Assembly: GCA_022592435.1 (NCBI GenBank)
Contig: JABYQS010000018.1
Span: 124,001-188,000 of the forward strand
Source of the DNA: Cerioporus squamosus
Taxonomy: Eukaryota > Basidiomycota > Agaricomycetes > Polyporales > Polyporaceae
DNA: 64,000 nucleotides
Direction: 5' to 3'
In this document: in pieces, positions 1 through 11,027 of the stretch
How positions within the stretch are numbered: the first letter of the stretch is position 1
How the letters are laid out: each line of letters starts with the position of its first letter
Notes under the pieces: model-generated
Databases searched by the model: none
The model's input: only the letters and a program-made list of their open reading frames with translations
What the model was told of the DNA's origin: nothing
Program-made: the position numbers and the translations under genes

Positions 1-805
1 ACGTCACGCCCTTGCTTCTACCATGCAGAGGCTCGTACCAGAAGGCACGACGGTCTCAAGCTCGGACCTCGGGAGTCGACGTCCCCAGTCCGATCCGGGG
101 GCTCCTGGCACTGGCGCGTTGCCCGTGTCACGGTCGGCTTCTCACTTCCCAGTGTTCTGGCGTCCTTCTACTGCCCCGCTTCCCCCTTGTGGCGTTCCGC
201 GCGGGGTACGCCAGGCCTCTGGCTCGCTACTCAATGCCGTCCACCCCTTGCGCGCCCCCCTGCTCCTCGCCGCGCAGGAATTCTGATAGCAGCTCCCAAG
301 GTTCAACTGCACCCGCACGACCGTGACATGCCGCGGGGAACGGGATTCCCATCCCAGGCAGGTTATAGTAATGGGCTGGGGATGAAAGGAGTGAGGAGAG
401 GTTGCGGTCAGATATGAGGGGTGTGAGTGCTTCCCGACGAGCGTCGAGAAGGCGAGTCTGCGAGTGCTATGAAGGCGGCGACGGCAAATGACGCCTCACG
501 GCATGCCGTGGGTGCTGCCTCCAGGCGTCCGACTCGCGCGTTGCCGGAGCCCAGCGCGGAACTTGAAGTCGAGGGGGTTCGTCATAGGCTAGCAGCATGC
601 GTGCATTAATTATGCAGGGCGAGGAGTGCGAACATCAGGGGGGAGAATAGTCTATTTGGGACGACAAGGCGAAGCGGAGCATTGGTTCTAGTACAGCGGC
701 GCCAGTCAGGACGCACGCGCCGGGGGGCATAAGTCATGTCTACATAGCAGCACGGCGAGCGGCGAGTTTTCTTCCCTTCTTCTTCTACTTCTAGGCAGCG
801 CGCGA
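1..805. other. Left-edge stretch without a recognisable gene
   Basis: Short open frames on the plus strand (12-417 and 427-609) give Arg/Pro/Ser-rich translations with no recognisable motif, which is usual for GC-rich non-coding DNA. The right part should contain the 3' untranslated region of the desaturase gene that ends at 806. I see no RNA gene or repeat here. Confidence 0.5.
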
Positions 806-2758
806 TTACTTTTCCGACTCCGATGACGCCGGGGCAACGCCCTCGCGATACTGCGCGGCCGCTTTGAGGATTGCCTGTCCCTTTTTGTTGCGGTAGAAGA
901 GAACAGTCCCTATGCATGCGCAACCGCGCTCAGTACCGATGCACTTCGAGGCAGAGCGTGTGAGACCTCACCTGTGTCCTCTACGAATTGGCACTCGTTG
1001 TAGTTGTCCCACAGAGCCTTGAACACGGGCTTCTCCGAGTAGTGATAGTGTTCGCCAATGAACGTCTTCAGGTACTTCGTCGCCTCGGCGCCATGGTCTG
1101 CGGTTACCAAGAGCGGTTAGTCTCGCACTGTACCTGCGCCTGTCGGCGACAGAGCGACTCGGAAGGGGGCGCGCAAGGAACCGGGCTCACTCACAGAATG
1201 GCATCTTTGGGAAGAAGTGGTGGATGACGTGGTAGTGCGCGACGTCGTGCAGGAAGAAACGGCCCATCCAGCCCAGGAAGTTGCGGTCTACGGTGGCCGC
1301 CGCCCCGCGCTGGAAGTTCCATTCCGGCTGGCGGTAGTGCGGCAGCTTGGGGTCCGTGTGGTGGAGGTACGTGATCATGATGAACCTGTCCCGCGAGCAA
1401 TGTGTTGAGAAAGGTTCCATGAGATAGAAGACGGTTGCAATGTGTTCGACGCAAGCGGCGGAGCAGGCGCATGCGGTAGCGGACGGAGCGGAGGCCGTAC
1501 GGCGCAGCGGGGCAAACGGGGTACTCACCAGTGGGTAACGCACAACCATGGAATGCCGTAAAACTTCGCCACGGACGCTGCGCCCCAGGCATTGCAGGCG
1601 AGCCGAACGGACGCGATCATGAAGAGGATGCCGAGGTTAGACATGATGACCAGATGGCGCTGTTCTCTGGTGAACAGAATGGAGTTCGCTAGAGTACGTC
1701 GGAGAATTAGCGGCAACGACACCGGACCACTGAAAACAAGTCGCTTACGGTCAAGGTGATTCGTCCACTTCGGATAGTTTTTCTGACCAGAGACATTCCA
1801 CACTGACAAGGCAATGAGCGTCTGAACATGAAGGGGATAACGAGAAAGACGTGCTTACGGAGGTAGGCGGGAAATGCCAAGAGCTGTTGACGAACGAGCA
1901 TGAACAGGGTGTAGATCGGGGTGTCTCCGAGGTACTCGTCGTAGTCAATTTTGTGTCCGTGTTCCTGAGGGATGCCGAGGTCGCTCCGGGTTTTAGGCAC
2001 ATACACTTCGTCCCGCTCCATCGATGCATGATTGCAATGGTGACGATGATGAGAAATCCTCCAGCTGAAGAACGGCGTCCAGAGCAAGGTATGAGTGATC
2101 TGCGACGTCCCGTTGACATCAGCGGCCAGCGCGGATGAATCCAAAGAGAGGGCACGGCTTACGAAGCCTATCACATCGCAGACCCATTGAATTGAGGAGA
2201 AAGCGCCGTGTCCGCACTGCAGATCGGGATTGAGAGTCAAGGTCAGGAGCAAAACTATAACTTAGTGGCAAGAATCCTACCTCGTGCCCGATCACCCATA
2301 CGCCCGTGAAGATGAGGCCTTGGAACCACCAGCTGCAATGAACCCGTCAGCGTCCGGTCGTGTCGTGGTGCATTGTACGTACTATACCGCCCAGCACGCC
2401 CATCGGGCAATGGAGGCGCCAAGTGGGGAGAGGAGGCGGATAGCGGCGGGACTCTTGAAGCTAGGGTCTATATAGAGGGCGAGTTTCCAGCACACCGCGG
2501 CCATGAGGAGATCCAGCGCAAGCCACGCCAAGCCCCTTTTGGTGTCGCGGACAAAGAGGTGCGGCGGTATTGCGGCGCGAATCTCCTGCAGCTTCCTGTA
2601 GAGAGCTTGGCGTCAGCAGACTTCGATTGAGTAGCAGAGCGTTCCTACCATGGCATGGGGTTGAACTCGGGGAGATCGTCCTCGGAGTAGGCTGTTGACG
2701 TGTTCCCCGTATCCCTCGCGGAGGGAAGTGGGTTGCCAGTGGGGTCGGCGTGCAGCAT
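806..2758 (-). CDS. FAD2: Delta12/omega-3-type membrane fatty acid desaturase
   Basis: An endoplasmic-reticulum di-iron desaturase that inserts a second (or third) double bond into oleoyl/linoleoyl chains. The coding sequence is spread over several exons. The start is ATG at 2758 (MLHADPTGNPLPS...), with donor GTAGGA at 2648. The next exon carries IRAAIPPHLFVRDTKRGL and a hydrophobic segment. The three histidine boxes are present: GHECGHGAF (interrupted by an intron near 2230-2280), ISHHRHHCNHASMERDEVYVP near 2050, and HYHVIHHFFPKMPF near 1210. The C-terminal exons encode YLKTFIGEHYHY...ECQFVEDTG and, after an intron, TVLFYRNKKGQAILKAAAQY, ending in TAA at 806-808. Box spacing and the FFPKMPF tail fit the fungal Delta12/omega-3 group, but Delta12 and omega-3 cannot be separated by eye. 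No lesions were seen. Confidence 0.88.
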
Positions 2759-3900
2759 GTTGCAGGAGGTGGGCCGGGTCGAAAAGCGCGGGGTGACTGG
2801 GTGGACGGGGTGGTGCGCGAAGCAGCTGGCAAATTTATCTATCTTGGACGAGATCTCCGGCCCCGCACATTCCCAACTGTCGGGCGATGAAAGGTGCTCA
2901 AACAGTGAGATGTTGCACGTGTGCGGCCGGGAGAGTCGACGACTTGGCGACAGACGCGCTGAGCAGCGGCGCGGTGTGACGAGAGCCGGAGAGGTGAGCA
3001 ATATTGCATTCATCCGGACATCGCGACGAGGGACAAGGGCAGGCGTGAGCCGACCAAGCGTGGAAACGGACGTGCGTTACGAGATTTGTCGCAGAGCTCG
3101 TCCAATCTGTCATGTCACACCGTTTGGGAAAGTTCCCAGTGACACACGGGCCCTGACCCGCCCGGCCTTCTGCATGAGATGGCGAGTTCTTTGGAGCAGA
3201 TGCAAGATCCAGACACAGGGAACCACCAGGGAACGTCCTGGGACGACCGCAGAAGTAGTCATATTCGGGCACGTGGCGAACCTAAATCACTCACAGCTCA
3301 TGGCACGTCGCAGCCTGACTGCGCCCCGATGCCAGATCGCAGTGCACGGGCCCACGCCGGCCTTGAGAGACAGCAAGAGCCAGCCGACGGAAGCCTTGCG
3401 AGCAGCTCGTTCTGCGGGCGACGGCAAGGACGTGAGTGTACGAGAGCAGGGTGTGCGAGCGCCAGCAGCAGCCTGTCGGCATGCCCCATTTGGGCACAGC
3501 TGTTCATGGCGGAACTGGCTTTCATGCAAACCTCGTGTTCACCTCGAGTCCAGCCGTGTTCCGTCCAAACCGAGTAGAGTGGCTGAGGAACTGAACCAGA
3601 AGACGATTTGCATATGGTCCTTCCCTCCGCTGTCTGCCCACTCTGACCCGGTGGCGCCCGCAAAGCGCTCCGTGCGGCCTGCTTCCTGCGCATGAAACAG
3701 AATTCAGGGCTTCGCAAGGTTTGCACAGTAGGCAATATAAGCCATGTAGGACCAATGACGGCGGCCGCTCACCTCGGCCATTGTGGCGCAGCGACAGTCA
3801 CGACCTCAGCAATCTCAGAGATATGAACGAGCAACGTACAACCCCCATTCTATATCGCCGGGCAAGACGCCAACATCTCTCCGCCGCTGTCCGCCGCCGC
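2759..3900. other. Intergenic stretch between desaturase and hydrolase genes
   Basis: This is the upstream region of the minus-strand desaturase and the 3' flank of the minus-strand hydrolase. A 331-aa plus-strand open frame (2700-3695) crosses it, but it overlaps desaturase exon 1 and has no motif or coding-like composition. I do not call it a gene. Confidence 0.5.
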
Positions 3901-5899
3901 CTACCATCCCGTGAACAGTTTGGATGTCTCCGTCCCGCTCGCGACCAGCTCGGATTGCTGCCGGGACAAGACTCTAAACCCGACGTCATCGCGCCCGTCC
4001 TGTCGCGCGAAATCGGCTCCGCGCAGCACGATCCCCGGCTTGCGTCTCTGCTGCTCGCCGTACTGTGCCTCCCTGTCAGCGGCCGACAGCTTCCCAGCGA
4101 CGGATAGCGCTTACCTCCGCAAGGGCGGCCAGGAACTGTTCTACCGGCTTCACGTACCACCGCCTCATCCGGCCGTCCTCCGTGCGTTCGTGCCAGCCCA
4201 GATGCCCGCCTCCCTGCGTGACAGCGAGAATGAGATATGGGCTCCGGGCGACCTGGACGATCAGGCAAGGGTGATGTCAGGGCACGATGATTGGGAAGAC
4301 GATGTGGGAAAGTCTCTGAGAGTGTGTGCACGAGATGGAATGCTCACCTGGCTCGTAGGCAGACTGTCTGCACCGGTAATTGGGTCGTCTGCGCTGTTGA
4401 TAGCCAGACAGGGCACCTTGATGCCCGGGATGACCTTGCACGAGCTGATCTTGGCGTAGTAGTCCATTGCACCCGCAAACCCATACAGCGGCGCCGTGAT
4501 AAGCTCGTCGTACTGCATCAGGGTGATCCTGCGTCGGCTGAGGACGTCCTCGAGTCTCGCACGGGAGACGGGCAGCTCGGCGGCCTCCAGGAAGACGCGC
4601 CTGTGCAGGTGCAGAAGAGCACGTAACGCGCCCCCCAGAACATACCGATAGACGAATCTGCCAAGGACGGTGCTGGGCAGGAACTCCGCCCCAGCCACAA
4701 AGTCCCATGGGCTTGCGAGAGCCACAAGGCCTTGCAGGGGGCAGTCCTCGCCCTCTTCTCCCGCGTACTTTGTGAGAATGTTCGCACCGAGCGAAAACCC
4801 TGAAAGCCTGAAGTCAACGCGAAGCCGTCCCCAGTCACGGAGCCGACACATAAGCTGATAGAGCCGGATGCACTCACCACACCCATAGATCTTGCACTCC
4901 GGGAAAGTGTGGCATATCCACAAGATAGCGTTCCGGACGTCGTCTGATGACCCCGCCTGCGGTCGAGCGCAAAGCGGTGAGAGGTCAGGCAGAGGTTCTC
5001 GGACCGCCGGCAGGAGAAGAGAGAGGTGACGGCAACTCACATGATAAAGCCGCGGGGTTACCACTGGGGAGCCATTGCATCCACGGAAGTTGAGCACGAC
5101 TGCACGGAAGCCGAGGCCACCCGATTGCCTGTCTGCCGTCACCCTCGAGAGCACCGCCCGGACGTAAGCCTCGTGAGAGCCGCCAGTGAGCCCGTGCGCG
5201 ACGAAGAGCACATTCTCCCCTGGTGCGACCGGGTGGCTCGTCAGGGGCGGCGTGATGTCGACCGCGACGATACCTGCCGGTATTCGAATCTGATTTAGTC
5301 GCCATTGCCGGCGGCGGCTAGACGGCCCCGGTATTCAAAACGCAACTGTACCTCTATCAGGCAGCTCGAGCAACTTGCTACGCGGGAGTGGACACGGCGT
5401 GAGCTAATCGGATGCAGGGCTGGAGAGCTGGAGGAGCACTCACCGCTCGTACACGATAGGGTCGACCTTGCTGAAATCTGCGATAGACGAGTATATGGTG
5501 TGGGCATCCCCGCTGCGGCAGCCGATATTAACATATGCATGTGCGGGGTAAGACTAGCAGAATAAGGATGCCTTTACCCCGGTAGCCACCACGGACTATT
5601 GAATTTGGAGCTGGGCCAGAGCGCTGGGACCGTGTTGACGACGAGGTCTGCGAGCGTGCTCTCAGGCCCACCGCCTTCCCTCCTGCGCAGGGTGGCGGAC
5701 TCCGGGGACATGTAGAGCGTGACAAACGGACGGTATCCCCTGCGCAAATGGCCCCATGCGGCTCGGATAGCGGAGAAGAGGCCCAAGAGACCCGCTGTGA
5801 TCAGGACGCGGATGTCGTCGCGGACAGCTGCGAAGGTCACGGTTGACAACCGAGTGTGAGATTCTGGGCGGTGACGACGCGACAGATGGACTTACTCAT
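3901..5899 (-). CDS. Alpha/beta hydrolase of the YheT/EMB8 (ABHD1/3) family
   Basis: Serine hydrolase of the family that includes yeast Eht1/Eeb1 (medium-chain fatty acid ester synthases/esterases) and ABHD1/3; the substrate here is unknown. Motifs in order: an N-terminal hydrophobic segment (VLITAGLLGLFSAIRAAW), LADLVVNTVPALWPSSKF...WWLPG followed by HTIYSSIADFSKVDPIVYER, DRGIVAVDITPP (joined across a short intron near 5346-5277), LFVAHGLTGGSHEAYVRAV, the diagnostic VLNFRGCNGSPVVTPRLYH, the nucleophile GFSLGANILTKY, the acid INSADDPIT, and the histidine TQGGGHLGWHERTEDG. The last exon (YGEQQRRKPGIVLRG...) ends in TAG at 3901. The first exon is uncertain. I placed ATG at 5899, which needs a very short intron of about 32 nt before the next coding exon, so the true start may lie elsewhere. 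The full catalytic triad is present. Confidence 0.82.
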
Positions 5900-6632
5900 G
5901 GTTTGGCACCAGAACAGACGCCAAGCTGCAGCTCACTATAGGCAGAGTCGAGAGGTTGAGGCTGTCGCTAGGAACCCCTCGCGAACTTATGACCTTCGCT
6001 GGCACGCGTGAGAAGATGAGTGCTACGGGCGTAGCGCGGTTGCCTCTCTTGTCGAGCGGGGCGGGCTTACAGTTACGGTAGGTCGTGAGGCTTGTTTGCA
6101 GGACCAGTGCTTCCGCACATGGCGACTGGGTGCAATGCAAGTGCAAGGTGGTGGTGGATGGATGTCAAGCCCGAGATGAGCGCCATCAACCTGCTGTCAG
6201 CTTACGTGTGTGTGCTTACTAGGGTACAAGCAAGTACTGCTGCGGCATTGACCGCCTCATGCACCGTTAAGTTGTCGCCAACAACAAATTCAGCGAGCCC
6301 ATTCCAAGCAAGATAGTGATATGGATGGGTGATTTCAACAAGTCAAGCTCTCGGTGGTGGGACCGAAGTGTACCCACCGCCATGTCACCTATGCTTATTA
6401 TCCGTCGATCTCACTGCCAACTCACATAAGTGCGCTGTCAAACGAGCCAGGCCATTAACGAGGAACAGGGATCCGAGCAAGAGCCTCAGCCGACAGCACT
6501 GTCGAGTCCCGATGATGTTACAGCTTTCCCATCACAAGCATGTATCCAAATACAAGTTTTGCAGCCGACGACTCGGACAACAGCCTACAGGACCGTTCCT
6601 GGATCTATCCAGTATTCACCACACCAGGACGC
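5900..6632. other. Intergenic stretch
   Basis: No recognisable gene. It lies upstream of the hydrolase gene and downstream of the CBM1 gene, both on the minus strand, so it should hold the promoter of the former and the 3' end of the latter. No repeats or strong signals were noticed. Confidence 0.45.
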
Positions 6633-7547
6633 TCATGGCGTTGCAGTGGCACCCGTGTATGCGTGGATAGTCTCGTCGGCGCATCCCGCAGGTGTCTGGT
6701 AGGAGTAAGGCCCGAGGTTGATATAGACGTCCTTGTTGCCGTCCGCATCCGGGCAAATCAGCCACGCCTGCCGGTCCTGAAGTCAGTGTCCGCTCGTCCC
6801 CTCTCACAAAGCAAGCAGACTCACGTTGAGCTGCGGCCGCTGGATCGTCGGGATCGACCACTCGACGGTGTCCCCGGACCACTGGAACGTGCCCGCGTTG
6901 GCCCCGCTCGCCGGGGTCGCCGACCACGACATCTTGAGCTTCATGACGGTCGAGTTCGCGCGCCCCTCGACGGTCGCGTACAGCTTCGAGCCGTCGGGCA
7001 CGAGCTGGATGAGCTGTCCGCCCGTGATCTGGAACTGCGCGGCGGTGTTGGGCTCGCCGAGGACGGCGTCGGACGCGGTGCCCGCCACCTCGGAGCGGAG
7101 GTACTTGTGGAAGTTCGGGTCCTCCTGCACAGCGTTCGGTGAGCGATGGGCAGAGGATGAGCTGTACATGTGCGAAGAGGTGCGTACCACTGCACGGATG
7201 AAAGAGTTGCCAGGGGTGAGAGTCGTGGTGCCGCTGGGCGAGCTGCTTGTGGTCGTCGGAGAGCCTCCCCCCGGGGACGTGGTGGGGCTACCAGGCTGGC
7301 TTGACACAGCTCCAGGCAGACACTGCGAGTAGTACTGGTTGGAGACCGTGCATGACCAGCCATCGGGGCACGTAGTAGCCCCGCTCCAGCCTTGACCGCC
7401 GCACTACAGAGAGATGAGCATTGAGTGCGGTATAACGGCGAATACGAGACCGCTGCTTACCTGTCCGTACTGAGGCGCCGTCTGGGCGGCAGCACCCGCG
7501 ACGAAAAAGAGAGCACTGATGATGGAGAGGGCCGCCGAGGAGACCAT
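6633..7547 (-). CDS. Secreted protein with N-terminal CBM1 cellulose-binding domain and uncharacterised C-terminal domain
   Basis: Starts at ATG 7547 with a classic signal peptide (hydrophobic [14 protein letters not shown]). After an intron (about 7402-7461) comes a complete fungal CBM1 ([12 protein letters not shown]...[14 protein letters not shown]), with its paired cysteines and the aromatic face expected to bind crystalline cellulose. A Ser/Thr/Pro/Gly-rich linker follows, then two further introns. The C-terminal domain of about 130 aa includes [57 protein letters not shown] and a final [16 protein letters not shown], with TGA at 6633-6635. I recall similar CBM1 proteins from wood-decay basidiomycetes but cannot assign a glycoside hydrolase or lytic oxygenase family. 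There is no N-terminal His after the signal peptide as in AA9. Likely secreted and acting on plant cell wall. Confidence 0.8.
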
Positions 7548-8814
7548 AGTGCTGTTGCTAGCCTGGAGGTGGGTAGTCACTAGTCACCAATTGCGCCGCG
7601 TCATGTCCTATTTGTATCTCTTCGCCGGAGACACTCCAGCAATAGGCGGACAGGTCATCCCGAGCATAAGGCTGTACTTCGGGCTCGAATGCTAGGCGTG
7701 ACATGGTCCCGAAGCCACCATCCACGTCAGAGCCCAGTAGCGGACGATTGTCGGCACAGTCTCTCGTGGCACAGAAGGCCACATACGTGCGACATCACAG
7801 GGTCGGAAGACGGACTAGTCTGGTGAGCATGGCCGAGAAGCGCGTAGCGAACGTTCCTCCGAAAATCGTGCTCGGAAAATCGTGCTCGGGAAGTGGTAGA
7901 TGCTCGAAGTCGACGGTGCCTCTGGAAAAATAGGAGGACTAGGTGACTCGGACGCATCAGAGGAGATGGCTGGGGGTTGTGTTTGCCTGGAGACGTGATC
8001 CGTGCTGCCTATCTCTTCCAAAGATGCTGCTCCTCCGCACTGGTGTTACAACGAACCAGTCACCAGGACTGAGCAGGCTAGTCATGTACCACGACTTGAC
8101 GCACAGCTGAGGAAAGGATCCCTTCGTCGCATCTGAAGACGGAAGAAAGTGCTTTCAAACACGCTTGAATTCTGACCATTGGTACATGTGGAGTTTGATT
8201 GGTCTGAGCACACTTTCGAGTCCGTTGCCGGTCTGCAGAGCACACAGTGACAAGAGGTGTTAGAGGGCCCGATACGGTTGTGGTCGGTCAGGTTTGAGTA
8301 AGTCAGGTGAGCAGAACAGGTACCTGGATGCAACGTGGATGCACGACGATGCTCGAAGTGGGCACATCCGAGGCATGAAGAGTCGACTGTCGTAAGTTTT
8401 GTTTGCCGCTCCGGATATGCCAGCATGCGCGATTTTGTAGAGTGACTCTGTAATCGCAGGAGTGGACTGTGGGCCTGTTTTCTTAGTAGTGCAAAACCCA
8501 TTACCAGGTCTCCAAGGTTCACAGCTCCTCGGTATTGTCACTAGTAGCTAGTCAAGAGTACAAGGTTAAGAACATGGTAGTGCGAGTACAAGGGAGGATC
8601 ATAGGCGCTTCGTGTCGCCTCGGTCACAGGACCGTGATCCGAAAGTGAAACGGTTGGGGAAAGTCCCCCTTCACGCTTGCTTCACACTGCTAGTTCACTA
8701 TAACAATTGTCTCCGCACTTATCCTTGCCCTCCTGCCTCTCTCTCTCTCTCCCATCCACGTCGTCCGACGCGCTGGTCGTCGTTCGCCACGTTCTGCTCG
8801 ACCCATCTCCCGAC
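7548..8814. other. Intergenic stretch between divergent genes
   Basis: Lies between the minus-strand CBM1 gene and the plus-strand gene at 8815. It should carry both promoters. The only open frames are short and without motifs. A pyrimidine-rich run (about 8728-8750) sits shortly before the plus-strand start, as is common in fungal promoters. Confidence 0.45.
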
Positions 8815-9899
8815 ATGCTCGCCGCCGCACCCGCACAGCACCCGTTCTCGTCGAAGACTAACACCTTGACGACGCGCTCCCTCAAGGTCCACTTCAAGCT
8901 CCCCGTAATCAAGAAGGCCTCGCCGACCGTCTCGGTCACGAACACGAACGCTGCGTGTGTCCACGCGGTCTCGCAGCCCTCTGCCCCCTTCCCCGTCGTC
9001 TCGTCGTCTCCAAGTTGCGTTCCATTCCCGTCCTCCCCGATCCCATGTCCGTCTCGGAAGAGGGCTATCAGCGAAGACGGCTGCGACTCGCAAGATGGGA
9101 GCGAGGACAGTGGAGACGAGCCGATGGACGTGATGAGCCGACCGAGACAAAGGGAAGCACCGTTGCGTTCCACCGTCGCATATCCCAAATCGACATCTTC
9201 CGCCGCCGCTCCAAGTCTTGCCTGGCTACGTCCTACTTCCATCGCGATTCCCAGCAGTCGCGGAGGTCTTATCATGGGCCCGATAAGCCCGTTCCTCCTC
9301 CCCACGGACCAGAACAGCCGGCAAGGAAGCGGCCAGCGGTGCGTCGCGAGAGTATGAGCGCGGGCAACCCTTTGCCGAAGACCGTGCGGAAAACGAAACG
9401 GGTCGTGGCAGACGCGGCATTTCTCGCGTCACTGCACAGCAGCATTGCTCTGCAGGTGCGCACGCGACTCGACAATGGTGTCGCGAGCCAGGGCGACGAG
9501 TATGCGACCCAAGACGCGCTTCTCGTTGAACGTGTCTGGCACGCGCTCGTTGACTTGGGCTACAAGCCTGTACCTCTCGACGCGCCCTCCCCCGTCTCTC
9601 CCGATCCCACACCCGCCACGTCTCTCGACCCTGCACGAGAGGCTGCGGAACGCGCAGCTCGTCGCACGAAGGCGGTGTCCTCCGGGCCATACGTGTTTGG
9701 CCCTCAAGATCTTCCGCCTCCGTCTTCTGGACCTGTACCCGTCCCGCAGCTCGTCGCATCTCTGATAATGCGTCACCGTGACCGTACGTCCGTACGTCCT
9801 CGGTCGGCTTCCAAGAAGCGCGCCGGAAACCAGCAGCCTACGTCGCGCTCGCCGCTTTCCCAGTTTGCTACACCACTACACCCTATGACCGACAACTAA
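8815..9899 (+). CDS. Unrecognised low-complexity protein with a reading-frame switch
   Basis: ATG at 8815 opens a frame encoding MLAAAPAQHPFSSKTNTL..., then HFKLPVIKKAS, a basic patch (PSRKRAISED) and an acidic stretch (DSQDGSEDSGDEPMD). This frame stops at 9357. An overlapping frame on the same strand, open to TAA at 9899, carries the more conserved-looking half: VVADAAFLASLHSSIALQV..., then DALLVERVWHALVDLGYKPVPL, a Pro/Ala-rich segment and a basic tail. The two must be joined by an intron of length 2 mod 3 or by an indel. No strong GTRNGT donor is visible. A candidate intron runs from about 9130 (GTGATG) to 9215 (CCAAG). The protein has no domain I recognise; the basic patches suggest a nuclear protein, which is inference only. 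Confidence 0.45.
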
Positions 9900-11027
9900 T
9901 ACCAAACCTCGTCTTTACCCATCGCCCTTTGACTTTCTACCTCCTAATCGTATCAGCTGCGCCTGATATGCCTTCATGACCTGGCACGCTGGGACAAGTA
10001 TCGTGCCCGTATGACGATTGTAAGTTCGGGCCTTCTGTCTGTTCCGTGCTCTGTGACATTGTCGTGGTCGTGCTGACCACCGCCTGTATCTAGATGACGA
10101 CAGCACCCTACCATGCGTAATCGTTAATACCTAATCTTCCTTCCATCCCATCTACCCTCGGTACTCTCGGTCTTGGTTCTCTCGGATAACAACTCGGAAG
10201 CTCGCAAAGTCAATCAAACACACCCTCATTGTCACACATATCCCCATGCGTCGCATCGCACATATTGCACCCATAGTCCTCGTACATACCTGTATCCCTA
10301 CCCCCTCGCCCGTCCATATTCGAACTCAAACTCAAACTCAACTCAAACCCAAACCTTCCCTTGTCCACGCATCTCATCGCGGCCGAGCCGCACGCCTCTT
10401 CCGCCGGCCTGAGAGGCTCGCATGTCCCCAACGGTCAACCCCATCCATGTCTACTACTACTTGTGTCGCGCGTTGTCGGTTATGCTGACACGCCATATGC
10501 ATGTATCCCCGTAGATAGTTTGGTCTATGGCATCCTTCTTTCTCTGTCGCGTTCGCGTCTCCTTGTGACGTTTGGGACGTCCGCGGCCGGTTCCTGGTCC
10601 CGACGACAACGCTGAGATCCTGCACATTGGGGCTGTCGCCCCTTCTCCCCCCTTTCGCCGTCTACGAACACTCCTATTATATCGCTCTTGCAATGCTTGA
10701 GCATATGCATCATGCTTGATTACGGGGATGTTGGTCGGTGGAATGAAGCGCAACTGGGCAACGAGGTTTCCAAGTTGAGGTCGTCGGCAACTCCCGGCGC
10801 AGCGGAGTGTCCTTTCGTTGGCCACCCTCTGACGGTCGACTCCAAGACACAGCGAACGGTATGGTATGGATGCAGTTTCATTAGCTTTTACAGTCTATGG
10901 GAATCGAGTTTGCAAACAAGGAACCACGTCTCATGATATGCAACTGTCCACATTACAACTCCAGGCATTCCTTTCCTAGGCCTCTCCCCCCCCCACTTGT
11001 TACAACTCAGTCCTGGGTGCTCAGCGC
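9900..11027. other. Intergenic stretch, convergent 3' ends
   Basis: Lies between the 3' ends of the plus-strand gene ending at 9899 and the minus-strand dehydratase ending at 11028. The first part is C/T-rich with CAAACTCAAACTC-type short repeats near 10315-10355. A C run of about 12 occurs near 10984-10995. No gene was recognised. Confidence 0.45.

Noticed and set aside
2700..3695. 331-aa plus-strand open frame
   Set aside because: It overlaps exon 1 of the desaturase on the other strand, lacks motifs, and is a chance frame in GC-rich DNA.
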